Shown here piece after piece: positions 47,123 through 58,800 of a stretch of 64,000 nucleotides of DNA. The notes below the pieces were generated by a model, which worked only from the letters and a program-made list of their open reading frames with translations, did no database searches and was not told the DNA's origin. This DNA is from Ignelater luminosus (Eukaryota > Arthropoda > Insecta > Coleoptera > Elateridae): positions 99,271 through 163,270 of the forward strand of contig VTPC01090678.1 in NCBI GenBank assembly GCA_011009095.1. The letters are read 5' to 3'. The position numbers and the translations under genes are program-made. Numbering within the stretch: position 1 is the stretch's first letter; every line of letters begins with the position of its first letter.

Positions 47123-48416
47123 CGAGGGTTGCTATTTATATTTCTGGCCTTGGCAACACTGACTGTTTCCAGGCGTCAGCTGACATTTCCGGTGTAAACT
47201 TTACATTGTTGAACATAACTTCAACCACAACATTTTGTCATTTGAGTGCAATTAGTGTTGTTTGCAGTTAATTGAAAAGTGCATTCCCTAGTAAAAAATG
47301 GAATTGACCCGTGAACACTTTCGTGCAATTATTTTTCATAACTTTCGACGTGGATTATCACGACAAGAGTGCATCAATGAACTTAATACATTATATAGCG
47401 ATTAAGCTCCATCCTACAGCACTGTAAAAAACTGGTATAATGAATTCAAACGTGGCCGATGTTCACTCCAGGACGAAATCCGTGAAGGCCGTCCAAAATC
47501 TGTCGTTGTGCCTGAAAACATCGATGCTGTGCGTGAACTGATTAAACAAGATCGTCATGTGACATACCGTGAGATTGAGGCATCTTTGGGCATTAGTATG
47601 ACTAGCATCAACAAGATATTACATGATCATTTGGCCGTAAAAAAAATTTGTTCCCGTTGGATCCCGCATAACCTGACCAATGCTCAAAAGAAGGCTCGCG
47701 TCGACTGGTGCATTGAAATGTTGAAAAAATTTGCGAAAGGTGCATCAAAGGCTGTGTATAACATCTGCACAGGTGACGAATCATGGATCTACGCATATGA
47801 CCCCGAAACAAAACAGCAATCAACTGTGTGGGTCTTTCAAGACGAGCCAAATCCAACAAAAGTTGTTCGCGGAAGAAGCACATCGAAGCAAATGGTTGCC
47901 TGTTTCTTTGGCATTACCGGTCATGTGGCAACAGTGGCGTTAGAGCAACGTAAGACGGTCAACTCTGAATGGTACACAACCATTTGTTTGCCAGAAGTCA
48001 TTGGAGAAATTCGGAAAACTTCAAAGAAGAGGCAAATCATTCTTCATCATGACAATGCAAGCTCTCACACCGCTGCTCAAACAATTGAATATTTAACCAG
48101 CCAGAAGGTCGAGTTGATGGGCCATCCACCATACAGCCCTGATTTGGCACCCAATGACTTCTTTTTATTCCCGTACATCAAAAACAAACTGTGTGGTCAA
48201 CGATTTTCAACACCAGAAGAAGCCGTTTTTTGTTTCAAAACGCATATTTTGGAGCTGCCTCAAACAGAGTAGAAAAAGTGCTTTGAAAATTGGTTCAAAC
48301 GCATGGAAAAGTGTATCAATCTTAATGGAGAATATTTTGAAAAACAATAAAACTAGTTTCGATCATAAATACTTGTCTTTTCATTGTTAGGCCAGAAATA
48401 TAAGTAGCAACCCTCG
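47123..48416 (+). mobile_element. Second mariner element, full length
   Basis: 1294 bp, flanked by TA (47,121-47,122; 48,417-48,418). The terminal inverted repeats start CGAGGGTTGCTA at the left and, read inward, CGAGGGTTGCTA at the right; they continue TTTATATTTCTGGCC and CTTATATTTCTGGCC. It has the same length as the mariner at 23.3 kb but different ends and a clearly different protein. Confidence 0.95.
47298..48350 (+). pseudogene. mariner transposase with two nonsense codons
   Basis: The frame runs from MELTREHFRAII (ATG 47,298) to GEYFEKQ and TAA (48,348), 350 codons, with no frameshift. Features are NEFKRGRCSLQDEIREGRPK, WIPHNLT, and the DD34D triad in TGDESWIYAYD, HHDNASSH and SPDLAPNDFF, with 34 residues between the second and third Asp. 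TAA at 47,403-47,405 interrupts the N-terminal domain (after TLYSD). TAG at 48,270-48,272 lies where a Trp is expected (QTE-stop-KKCF). Both are single-codon changes, so this copy died recently. The ORF 47,508-48,272 is only the stretch between these stops. Confidence 0.93.
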
Positions 48417-48418
48417 TA

Positions 48419-50169
48419 TTGTGTTTCTTTGCTTCTTATTCTGATTAAATGAAGCTTGAAAATGGCCCAATAATTTTTTTGTTGGCAACTAACAAAGTCT
48501 TGCCTGTTGTTCTCTTTTAGCTACTTTGTTGATGCTTTAATAAGCGTTTTAACCAGCAGTAAAATTTAGAACTCAGATTTAGACTTTTTTCCTGCATTGA
48601 TTTTCATTTCTCGGGTAACTCTTAAGGAAGAAGTGCACTACTTTGACTTTCAAAAGATGCTTTAGAGAAATATTGTACTCACCTCTAATATCTTTTCTAT
48701 TTCCAAAACCTACCACAAACGGAAGAATCCGTTTTTGGACTGTGAACAAAGTTCAGACGTACTCCGGAACTGTAAATGTTACTTCATAGATACAGATCTC
48801 TTCGTGTAATTGCTAAATAGCGTCCCATTGATCGTTTGATTTCTTCTGTATTATGCACCAATGCGGTGGCGAATTTGCTTGCTCTAATTCGCTTCTTATG
48901 CATACAAGAGTCTGAGGCAGTTGCTTGATTCTTAGTTGTTGCCTTTTTTAACCGCAGGAGCTGTATGTCTTCGATTTTTCCTGCCAGTGGGTTTGCTTTC
49001 TCTTTGTACCTGTTTGTGTTATCGACCTTAATGTAATGGCTGCTTGATATTCGTTGTGTTCAGTTTTCTTTGCGTGCTACATGATATATTTTTTAGTAAT
49101 TTCATGCACTTTTCTTAATTTTTCGTTGAAGTTAAAGGGAACGTAGGCGTAATTTGATATATTCCGCTCAATGATCTGCGTGTTGTTTTTTTTTACTTTC
49201 TGCCAGCAATTGTTGACCGTAGTTAGGCGAGTTTGGAAATATTCTTTCATCTCCCTGGCCGATAGATCCTTTTTTATATTGGTGTACAGCTTTGTGATGA
49301 GCTGTCCTGTTTTTTCTTGTTTCTCCCAGAGCCCGTTGCTTTTTCCATCTTGTAGCTTCTTGCTGAAGCTTTTTACTGTGGCCAAGTAGTTAGTGATTCT
49401 GCTGCTGCAATAATCGAGCCTTATGGATGGACTATGATATGTTTGTTGGAATACCCTTTGGTGTGGAGGTTGTCACTTCTTTCTTCTGCATAGCTTAATT
49501 ACTCTTCTTATTTGAATCCTTGTGGCGGGTTCTCTTGTTTGGTGCAGCCGTAGTTTTGTTGTATCTTCTCACTTGAAGTTGATAGTGCCGGTGTTGGCTT
49601 CTTGGTTTGTAAAACCATAAATAGGTACGTACTTATTTGTTGTAGACTTGATGAACGGTATTTCTACGCTGATGTAAGGTTGGAGGGATCATGATGAAAT
49701 TAACTTTTTTAAGTTTAATCTCTAATGATGAAGATTGCTGGAACTACAGTCTCATAGTTCCATTAAACTTGTATAGCTTGTGCGGCAATCTTGTGAGTAC
49801 AAAACAACTGAATGCTGAATACTGATTTTATTAACTCCAAATTTTCTTTACATGTAAAATTGACATGCTGGCATAATTACAATTATTACAAATACTAGGT
49901 AACGAGGAAATAAGAAATCTGCAAATAAAATATTTTACTAAACCAGTTTACATCTGTTAACGATTAATTTTTACTATGTTAGAATATAAGTAGTATTTTT
50001 ATCTACAATAGTATGGGGTACGCTGATACACTTTTTTATGTTGTGTTGTCAAGAAATTGCAACTTTCATGTTGTAGCACATTCTTTCACTAATAAAATGT
50101 GCTGTTAATAATTGATGAATTTTGAAATGAGTTAGAATAAATTTCTTATTTCTTGTATAGAATTGAATT
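48419..50169. other. Mostly gene-free; possible gag-like scrap
   Basis: The minus strand at 49,385-49,077 reads a Lys/Glu-rich helical segment with YFQTRLTTVNNCWQKVKKN. Its length and the T-x-x-x-W-x-x-x-x-x-N pattern remind me of the N-terminus of some LTR-retrotransposon Gag proteins, but this is weak. Nothing else is supported here. Confidence 0.3.
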
Positions 50170-53100
50170 AATCAAAGAAACGATTACAAAATAAATTGAA
50201 GCAAATGGCAGAGAATGAGAGGAAGAACGGAAAAAGGTCACGATAGGGTATCAGTAAATTACAATAGAAGGAAAGGAATACAAATGGAATAAAGAAAAAG
50301 CAAAACTACAAGAGCATAAAAGAGACACATCTACCCCAAAACAAAAAACTGAAAAAAACGAAAAAGGTGGGAAAAAATGATGACGACTTTAGCAAAGGAA
50401 AAGGTAATGTTAGAAAATGATATAATGACAGATACAAGCAGGAAAATAATTAATAAGAAAAATGAAATATAAATAAAGATAAAAAATAAATAAAAACAAG
50501 AAATTATGAGAATAGAAATTGTGTGGAATCTAAGAAGTATAAAAGAAAAAGAGGAGGAAATTGTGGAGGAAATGATACAACACAAAGTGCAATTACTAGA
50601 AATTTTAAGAACAAAAAAGAAGGGACAAGGTATAAGGAGAATACACAAAGGATATTGGCTGTTCTGATGTGGAGTAGGAATAAAATATAGAGCAAATTAA
50701 AGAAGAATAGGTAAATGAGAGAATCCTAAAGATAGAAATGAAACTATTAGACAAAGAGATGTGAACAATAATAATAGTTTATGGAGTAAACGAAGATGCA
50801 AGAAAAGAGAACAAAGATAATTTCTCTAAAGAATTGCAGAGAGATGAAGGAGAAAATAATATGATCATAATAGTAGATTTTGAACGGCAGAGTAGGAAAC
50901 TAAAATAAAGGAACTGAAGAATGCTTGGGAAAAGCAGAAGAAGAAATAAAAAAGAACAAGGGGAAAAGAATAATAGAAATGTCTATGGAGAATGAATTAA
51001 TAATAAGCAATACAAAGTTTATACATAAGAACATCCACAAGTATGCAAGAGAAGAACCGTGTAAAAAAGAAAAATATTTAATTGATTATTTTCTAATAAA
51101 GACGTAAAACTGAGAAATGGTAAAAGATGTAAAAGTTAAAAGAAAAACAGAAATAGGAAGTGACCACTATTTGGTAAAATTGGACCTCTAAAGCAAAAGA
51201 AGAGAAAACAGAAAGAAGAAGACAAAAAATAAAGTTGAAAATAAAAAGAGGAACCAGACGGAAATGGAATAGAAGAGAAATGGAATAAATTCAAAAACAG
51301 CTTATTAGATGCAGCAAGGGTGATACAAAAATAACAAACAAACATATAAAAAAAAAACAGATCGGTGGACCAAAGTAATTAAAAGAATGGTAAAAGAGAA
51401 AAAAATAGTTGAAAAAATATATAGAAAGTCCGGAAAATTATAAAGAGTACAATGAAGAACAGGAAAAAGTTAAGAGAGAAATTACTAAAGCAAAAGAGAT
51501 GTCATGGGGAGAACTTGGGGAGAAAATGACCAAAAACTACAGAGAAAACCAAAAAAGCAAACTAAGGAAAAAGAAGGAATATGATATGATTAACATAAAA
51601 GATAAAGAAGGACACATAATTACAGAAGAAAGAAAATAATGGACAGATAACGACAACATTTCCAAGAATTGCACATACAGACAAATAAAATGAGAAAAAA
51701 TTACGAAAAAAAGATGATACAAAATATAGAACCCATACAACAAGAAGAGATAATAGAGACAATATGAAAGATGAAATTGGAAAAAGCACGGGAAAAGACA
51801 ACATAACACCCAAAATGATAAAATACAAGGGAAAAAAGGAGTAAAACAACTAAACAAACTAATGAACAAGATTATACAAGAAATAAAATTCCTAAAGAAT
51901 GGAATGCAAGAATAGTATTACCGATTTATAAAAAAGGAGACAAAAGGGATTGTAACAATTATAGAGGAATTACATTAACAAGCATTCCTGGAAAAATACT
52001 TGCAAGCATAATGAAAAGAAGAATCAGAAAAATAATTGAAGAGAGCATAGGAGACACTCAATGTGGGTTTAGGAAAGGAAGAAGCATACAGGATCTAATA
52101 TTTGCGATAAGACAAACAAGCGAAAAACTCATAAATAAAAACAAAAAAATAAAAACAAAGAAATAAGTACTTGTTTGTTTTATAGACTTAGAAAAGGCTT
52201 TTGACCGTGTAAGAAGGGGAAATATACGGAAAGCTCTAGAAAAAAGAAATATAGACATAAGAACAATAGAAATAATAAACGAGATGTATAAAAAACACAA
52301 ACGCAGTAAGAACCAATAGCGAATAATCTAAAAGATTTGAAACAAAGATAGGAGTGAAACAGGATTGCGCTAAGACCATTACTCTTCTAGATACTACTAG
52401 ATGAAGCCATAAATGGTAAATGCAGCAGATATATTTGAGTGAAATGATGTTTGTGGATGATATGGCAATACTAGCTGAAACAGCAGAAGATTTACAAGAG
52501 AATCTAGAAATATTAGGCAAAAAATCACAAAGATAAATATGAAAATAAACATTAAAAAGAACAAAACAATTAAAACTGCAGGAGAGAAGAAAAGACATGA
52601 CATCAAAATACAAGGAAAAACATTAGAACAAGTGAAAAATTATAAAGATTTAAAAACAATAATACAAAGTGATGGAAAAATAGATCAAGAAATAAACGAG
52701 AGAGTGAAAAACGGGAAGAATGTTCTATATAATGAGAATAACGTTTTGAGGAAAAAAGGAAATCCAAAAGAAGATCAAGCCAGAAATTGTGAAAAAAGTG
52801 ACAATACCAACAATAACGTACAGTAGTGAGACATGGACAATGACAAAAAAAACTAAATCACGTGTGAATGCAATGGATATGAGATTTCTAAGAAGAATGG
52901 AAAATAAGACCAAGAGAGAAAAAAAATAAGAAATTAGACATATTGACGGAGTTTAGGGATCAAGTCAATAGGGGAAAAAATTGAGGAAGGTCAGTTAAGG
53001 TGGTTCAGTCATTTGTGTCATATGAGTAACGATAGACTAGCTAAAAAAATGTATGAGACACGAGTGACAGGAAAAAATAGGAGAGAAAGACCAAGAAGAA

Positions 53101-53250
53101 AATGGAATGCCGATATAAAAAAAGCAGCGGAAAGAAGTGGAATAGAGTGAGAAGGAATTAAATACAAAAGTCAGGATAGGAAGCGATGGAGACAAATTTC
53201 CAAAATTAAACAGATTCTGTTATATATTTCGTTATTACTAGTTTAAAAGA
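50170..53250 (+). mobile_element. APE-type LINE, related to the one at 12 kb
   Basis: Plus-strand two-ORF LINE remnant. A decayed basic ORF1 region (about 50,200-50,500) is followed by ORF2. It shares order and many residues of the endonuclease, the RT and the C-terminal LRW...GH/SH tail with the LINE at 12.1-15.2 kb. Unlike that copy it keeps most of the RT core. Edges are estimates. Confidence 0.75.
50506..53210 (+). pseudogene. LINE ORF2 (endonuclease-RT), decayed
   Basis: The endonuclease appears as MRIEIVWNLRSIKEKEEEIV (50,506), IIIVYGVNEDARKENKD (about 50,770), a MIIIVDFNGRVGN-like segment and REEPCKKEKYLIDYFLI...SDHYLVKLD (to about 51,187). RT includes IPKEWNARIVLPIYKKGDKR (about 51,885-51,945), NNYRGITLTSIPGKILASIM, TQCGFRKGRSIQDLIFAIR (about 52,055-52,110) and motif A VCFIDLEKAFDRVRRG (about 52,173). 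Motif C lies near 52,455 and is heavily eroded (VDDMAIL). The chain continues past YSSETWTM (about 52,820) to LRWFSHLCHMSNDRLAKKMY (about 52,995). There are many stops and frameshifts. Confidence 0.78.
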
Positions 53251-53593
53251 AGTTTTATTCATCATGTTTCTTATAAAAACCGTTAGTTTAGCTATTGGTT
53301 TCTCTGGTATAAACTGACAGTGGTTTTTGCAATCTAGATTTGGCGCCATATCGTAAAACTCCCGAAGACTTTACAGAATCTGAATTTATAAAGATGATTA
53401 TTCAACGGTCGCATAGTAAAAACTGTTTTATTTGTATGACCGTCGTTTATTTTGAGTTTATTTGTTGGGAACCATTCGGAGGCCTTTGATTGTGTGTTCT
53501 GCATTTCTTGAATATATTATTAAACTTTGACGAAATGTACTTTTAAAACATTTCGGATTTAGAAGGTAATTTACATATCGCTGGCCTAATTAA

Positions 53594-53870
53594 CAAACCA
53601 CGTAACTCACATTTCCCACTTTTTACAGGAAGAACAAAAAACTGATTTATTCGACAGTGAATAGATAAATTATTATTGTTTATTCTTAACAATAAAGTTT
53701 AAAGTGTTCTGAGATGTATATAGGCCATATTGTTATATAATTAAACATATTCATAATTACAATGGAGTTACCGGGTTAGAAATAGCTACGTTAAGGAGTT
53801 ACACGATATGTGTATAAAAGATACGTGGTTTGAAAAATTTAAATTTGGAGTTAAGTGGTCTGACAGTAAG
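53594..53870. repeat. Left subterminal motif array of the TTAA element
   Basis: The terminal motif and variants of GGAGTTA(C/A)GTGGT(T/C)T occur at 53,596-53,609 (complement) and at about 53,763, 53,795, 53,824 and 53,848. They probably bind the transposase; that is inferred. Confidence 0.6.
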
Positions 53871-54026
53871 CATGAGGTTTTAAATAAAATACTAGAAATT
53901 GGAATAATGAGATAATTACGATATATTATATTTGGAAACATATAAAAATGTCAAATAAAACAAAATGTTAGTAAAAATACATGTAACAATGGTAATTTTG
54001 ACCTTTTCATGAATTGAAGCAGTCCG

Positions 54027-56717
54027 TTAAAATGGCAACTCGTCATAAAAAGAGTGGTAGTCCCTTAGTATTGTACTTTTCAATTCTTGCAGATGGTTGT
54101 ACTTTGCTTCCGTTATCTTCAACCTACTGTGGTACCAATTTGGAAAATTTGCTTCACGAAATGCTTGCATTTTGTCTATAGGATGGCTTAATGATGGTTT
54201 TGGATCCTGTGTTCTTCGTCTGGATTTTCTTGAAGCTTCTTCCGATTGTTTTGCGTTATCCTCACAAGCAGGTAATAGTTTGAACTCATCTTCAAAATTT
54301 AGTTTGTAATAAATTCTTCCGTCGTCAGAATACTTCAAACAGCGGATGTCAGTAACTTTGACGTCACCTTTCTTCAATTTAGGACGGATCGACTTGCACA
54401 TTGTGGGGTTTGCATAGTTTTTGAATAATGAATGTTCTAAATAAGTAACCTTATAAAGTGTAGGATGATTTCTAGCATTTTTGCATATCTCTACATAATC
54501 AGGTGGCACATGAACTTCTCTCTGTTTTAGATACCGCTCTATAGTGGAGTGCATAGAGTAACACTCCATTTGCGTGTGACCTTTTTCCAGATATTTACTT
54601 TCGATACAGATCTTGTACTTAACAGCTAAATGTAACAGGGCATTGCTCAAAATAGAACTTCTGTTTTGATAGTTACAGCCCTCACTGACAATTATTATTT
54701 TCTTTGCATTGTTGCGAAGCGGTAACTGGAATTGAATGAAATGACTTACAATGCTTGCAAAATCATTTGCAGTGAATTCGCCTTTTGTTTCATTCCACAG
54801 GTAGCAAAATCCATCTTTTGTCTTTAGATCATACATACAAAGGTTGTGGACCGAAAGTTTCCTCCTGTAATATATGCCTGAAGCATTTGATTTAGGACAC
54901 AATAACAGGCTCTGAAGATCCACCGTGTAAACATGCTCTTCATTTTTTTTATTGTTGTCTTTTTCTTGCCTAGCAGCGGTTTTCTTCTTTGAATGTCCTT
55001 GTATTCTTCACTAGTAATGTGTTTTAGCTTGTATGCTCTACATATATCACATTGATCTTTCGTCGGTCTGTATAAAGACAAATTCAGATCTTCAAACGTT
55101 TTGTGGAAGGTACAGGAAGGCAGTGGCTTGCATTTTTTTTCCTTGCACCAATTGTCAGTATAAAACTTGAACAACTGAGACTTTGACGTCCAACAAGGCT
55201 CCAAATAGAGTTTTTGAGAAGATGCCCGACAATAATGTGATTCTACATTTGGCAATGCCAATAAAAATTCTATTAATAAATTTAATCTTTCATTTAAATT
55301 CCGTTGTCTTATAATCTTCTTTGATTGTCTTTTATTTTCAGTTCTCTCGTTGGTTTCGTCTTTTTCTTCCAACTCTACATGATCATCTCCTCCGTCTTCT
55401 AACCACTTGTTGACCATCAATTCTCCTATCCCTAAAATTGCCAGTAATGTCTTTTTGCATACTCTGACCTTTGCTGAATTATCTACATATAAATAGAATT
55501 TAAAAGAAAATTTTCGGCGTGAAGTGTTTTCAATTTTCCTATCCCGAGATCTTTGGATAAAATTTACATCTGTCATAGTTTTTATGAAAATCTTTCTTTC
55601 CTTCCAGCTCAACTTCCAAAAATCATTGAACATCTTTTGTCTTTCTGTTTCTGTCAATGTCTTGCAATCAAAGGTTTTACTTTTACATTTGCAAGTAACT
55701 TCTTTCATCGTTCTCTTAGGCCTACTGACAAATCCCGTGACTTTTCCATCTATAACCTTTCTCCCTTTGTATTCTTTACCTTGTTCACGTAAGATCTTTG
55801 CTTTTTCAGCTTCCCAATCATCTTCTGTTACTTGATGTCGTTTTCTTCTTCTGGGTTTCAGAATATCTTGACTTATATCTTTATCAAGATTTTCAGCATC
55901 TTCAATTGCCTCAACTGGTTCTGTGTTATTAACACTATTATTTGCTTCTGTTTCTATTGTAATTATATTCAAGTCATTTATATCAGCAGTTTCTACGTCA
56001 ATAGTCGTACTGATTTGATGATTGAGTTCTGCCATTTTATTATCCCACAGAACTCTAGGTTCTGGTAATTGATTTTTCTCATTGTAAACTTCAGCTACCA
56101 CAATTATTTCTTGTCTACTGTTTACCTCTTGACTTAACTCCGTTGCATTCTTTGTTCCCTTGTCACATGGTTCGGAGATAAACTCATTAGATTTTTCTGC
56201 TTGACAGTAAACACTTTCACTTATTAAACTATAATCAAGGTCTGTATGGGTCAGTATGTTACAATCATAATGTAATTCTTTAACAGCACTAAGTGCTTCA
56301 GTATTTGAAAAGTTTAGGTTTATAGGGAGACTTCCAAAACTTATATCTTGACTTATATCAAAATTTCCAACTTCTTCCTTTTCCTCCACTAATTGTGCGT
56401 TATTAACATTTTTGTTATTATTTTCAGTCTCCAATATTATTAAATTATTTAAGTCATTTACATCAGCTGTTTGATTTTGAGCTTCAGATTCAGAAAATAT
56501 TTGAATTAAGTTGCCATTTTCATCAATCATGAACGTGTCTGCTGTAGAAATAATATCATCAACAATGACATCTTCCTTGTCAATCTTTGAAGGTGAATTA
56601 GTACAGTCAGTACAATCTTGGTTCTTGACCGGAGGCAAACGCAAACATCCACCATTTCCCTTGCCAGATTGTGCAATTATTGCTAGTTTTAGTATTTTTT
56701 TTTGTTCTCAAAGACAT
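54027..56717 (-). pseudogene. Transposase-like protein of an unnamed DDE family, one or two frameshifts
   Basis: The probable start is ATG 56,717 (MSLRTKK), with an A-run frameshift near 56,700 before the long frame (from 56,644). A 330-residue acidic, Asn/Glu-rich N-terminus with two similar SQDI-containing segments leads to CKCKSKTFDCKTLTETERQK, a KTLLAILGIGELMVNKWL segment, and a Cys/His region (HYCRASSQKLYLEP, DQCDICRAYK). A frameshift in an A-run (about 54,940) joins the second frame, which holds the probable catalytic core: VYTVDLQSLLLCPKS, IIIVSEGCNYQNRSS (relatives I recall have SDGC) and YLEKGHTQMECYSMHSTIER. It ends at 54,027. I recognise this as a multicopy family in insects and cnidarians but cannot give an accepted superfamily name. 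About 890 residues in all. Confidence 0.7.
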
Positions 56718-56904
56718 TTCTGAACTGAAAAGTAACAAAAACGTAATTAGTGGTCAGTTTAATAAAAGAATACAAACCACTTAAATCCTGGAATGTCTTT
56801 CATTCAAAACCTTTAATTGTAGATAAACTCCGTATCTACCGCTTCATATTGAAATAAAACCTCGTAACTTCATAAAGAACAGATTAGCACACAACGTAAC
56901 TCCA

Positions 56905-57487
56905 TCTGAGTTTAGTAGAAGTACACAAAGATAATGTTTTTCTGTTAGTAAATCCTTATAAAACTTATAAATTACCTGAATTTAAACTAAACTTAGTAAA
57001 GTACAATTTTAATTAAATTATTTTAAAAGTAAACGTTGATAGAATGAAAACGTGTAACTCCTCAAAAATTGCAAACTAACCTAAAACTTTGTTTTGTTAA
57101 CAAAACATGTAAATCACATATCCTTTTCAAACTTAAAATTTTATATTCATTATAATTTTATGCTAAAATAATATTATATTACATTACCAACCTTCAAACA
57201 CGTGCCATATAGCCTCCAAACAATAAAAGAATGTTGTAATCACAGATAAATCCAAACACTGCACAGACAGCACACTTTTGCATTACAACACGCTGCCTCT
57301 GCTAGGAGTTACTTGGTTTGCAATAACGAAATTCCCTGCTAAAAATATACGTGGTTTGTTTTTCCCTTTTGTTCAATAATTTAAATTTTTTGGAGTTATG
57401 AGGTTTGGTGAAGTTGTGCAGGAACCATAAACGAATTCAATAGCATGAAAATCTCAAAATCGTATTTTTTGGAGTTACGTGGTTTTG
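56905..57487. repeat. Right subterminal motif array of the TTAA element
   Basis: Matches or partial matches to GGAGTTACGTGGTTT lie at about 56,898 (complement), 57,052 (complement), 57,305, 57,349, 57,398 and 57,470 (terminus). The one at 57,470 is perfect. The array lies upstream of the transposase start. Confidence 0.6.
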
Positions 57488-57491
57488 TTAA

Positions 57492-58800
57492 TTAGAACAA
57501 CGATATGTACGCTAAATCTAGCAGGGAGCTTTCTGCGGAATCCAACATTCCATTTTCAATTGAGTTGACAATTTACCATTACAGGATTAATATATATATA
57601 TATATATATATATCTTTCCAGATAGGACCTTATGATCTACAAAATGGACCCATTTCTGGTTCCCAAAGCTTGAAGATTTGTGTGAGGTGTCTTAATTCCT
57701 CGTACAGCAACAAAACACGTTTAGAGATAAAAAAAAAGGCTTTAATTTATCTGTTTGGCGAAAATTTTATTTATCTTTAGAACTGTTTAAGCTAGGAAAA
57801 GGGTCATATCCAAAGCTACCAAGAAATAAGAGCATTATAAATCAAACATCTATAATGTGATTATTTTTATAAAGGTAGTTGTGTTCAAAATTGAATTTGT
57901 ACTTAGAGATTTACTTTGTTACAATGTGAACGTAGTTACGGATAAATAGTCAGTTATTAATCAATTTATACACTTATAGCAACTGAAGCATTAATTTGAG
58001 CAACTTCTCAGATAACTAACCACTGATATTTACTACTGCAAACTGCCAAGAGGATTATATGGTATGTAGTTTGAAAAGAAAGTTTTACTCTAAACATACC
58101 TTTACCAAAAATGTTTTTTGAATTAATATTAGAGTTTTCCAGGTTTGTTTTATATTAATTGTTTGCTTTAGTTCCTGAATCGATAAACCATTATTGAATT
58201 CGTTCAAGTGGTCAAAGAATAAACACTCCAAATGAAATTTTGTGAACAAGACGTTTCGTTCTTGTTAACGAACTTTTTCTTTGTCTAAAGCCAATCAATA
58301 CAATGTAAAAACGTTTGACTATGACAGGTTGTTATAATAAATAAATATGTTAGTGAAATGAATGACTTACATTTTTAATCCTACGTAATAAAGTAAAGCA
58401 CTAATAAGCTACACATTAATTGAACATTTTGACAACAAAACGTTGATGTTGAAATGGATAAAACTGTGAATAACTAAGATAAGCACATTTTGATGACACA
58501 CATCATTTTCAGCAAAACTATAATGACGTATGAGAAGTCTGTCTTTCCAACTTCCTTTATGCGACAGAGACGTATTTGATTATTACAGTAACTTAAAAAT
58601 TAAGTAAACTGCAGCTTACAGGAATTTACGGGATTGTTCTTGAGTATAATAATTTTTGAACGGTTGAAGTTTTTAAATTTTCTATTAAACAATTTTTTAA
58701 GCAATTTTTAAATAAAATTAATAATAATAAAGATTTTCTTGCGTAATCTGCGAAATTGTTAATTTTGCAGTAATAATCGTTGGTTAGTTATTTACTATAT
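57492..58800. other. Gene-free stretch with (AT)n
   Basis: Non-coding, AT-rich. The microsatellite (TA)n lies at 57,589-57,613. Confidence 0.45.
57589..57613 (+). repeat. (TA)n microsatellite
   Basis: About 12 perfect TA units. Confidence 0.9.

Larger units (their letters stand above)
53594..57487 (-). mobile_element. 3.9-kb DDE-type DNA transposon flanked by TTAA
   Basis: The left end reads CAAACCACGTAACTC (53,594) and the right end, read inward, CAAAACCACGTAACTC (57,487): the same with one extra A. Each is preceded by TTAA (53,590-53,593; 57,488-57,491). The identity extends a few bases outward (CTAATTAA), so TA or TTAA could be the duplicated target. It carries one gene on the minus strand in two overlapping frames. 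Variants of GGAGTTACGTGGTTT recur inside both ends. TTAA targets are known for piggyBac, Kolobok and some Sola elements, but the protein is not piggyBac. Confidence 0.8.

Noticed and set aside
47731-48390. Alternative-frame ORFs inside the second mariner
   Set aside because: The transposase frame with the DD34D triad explains the sequence.
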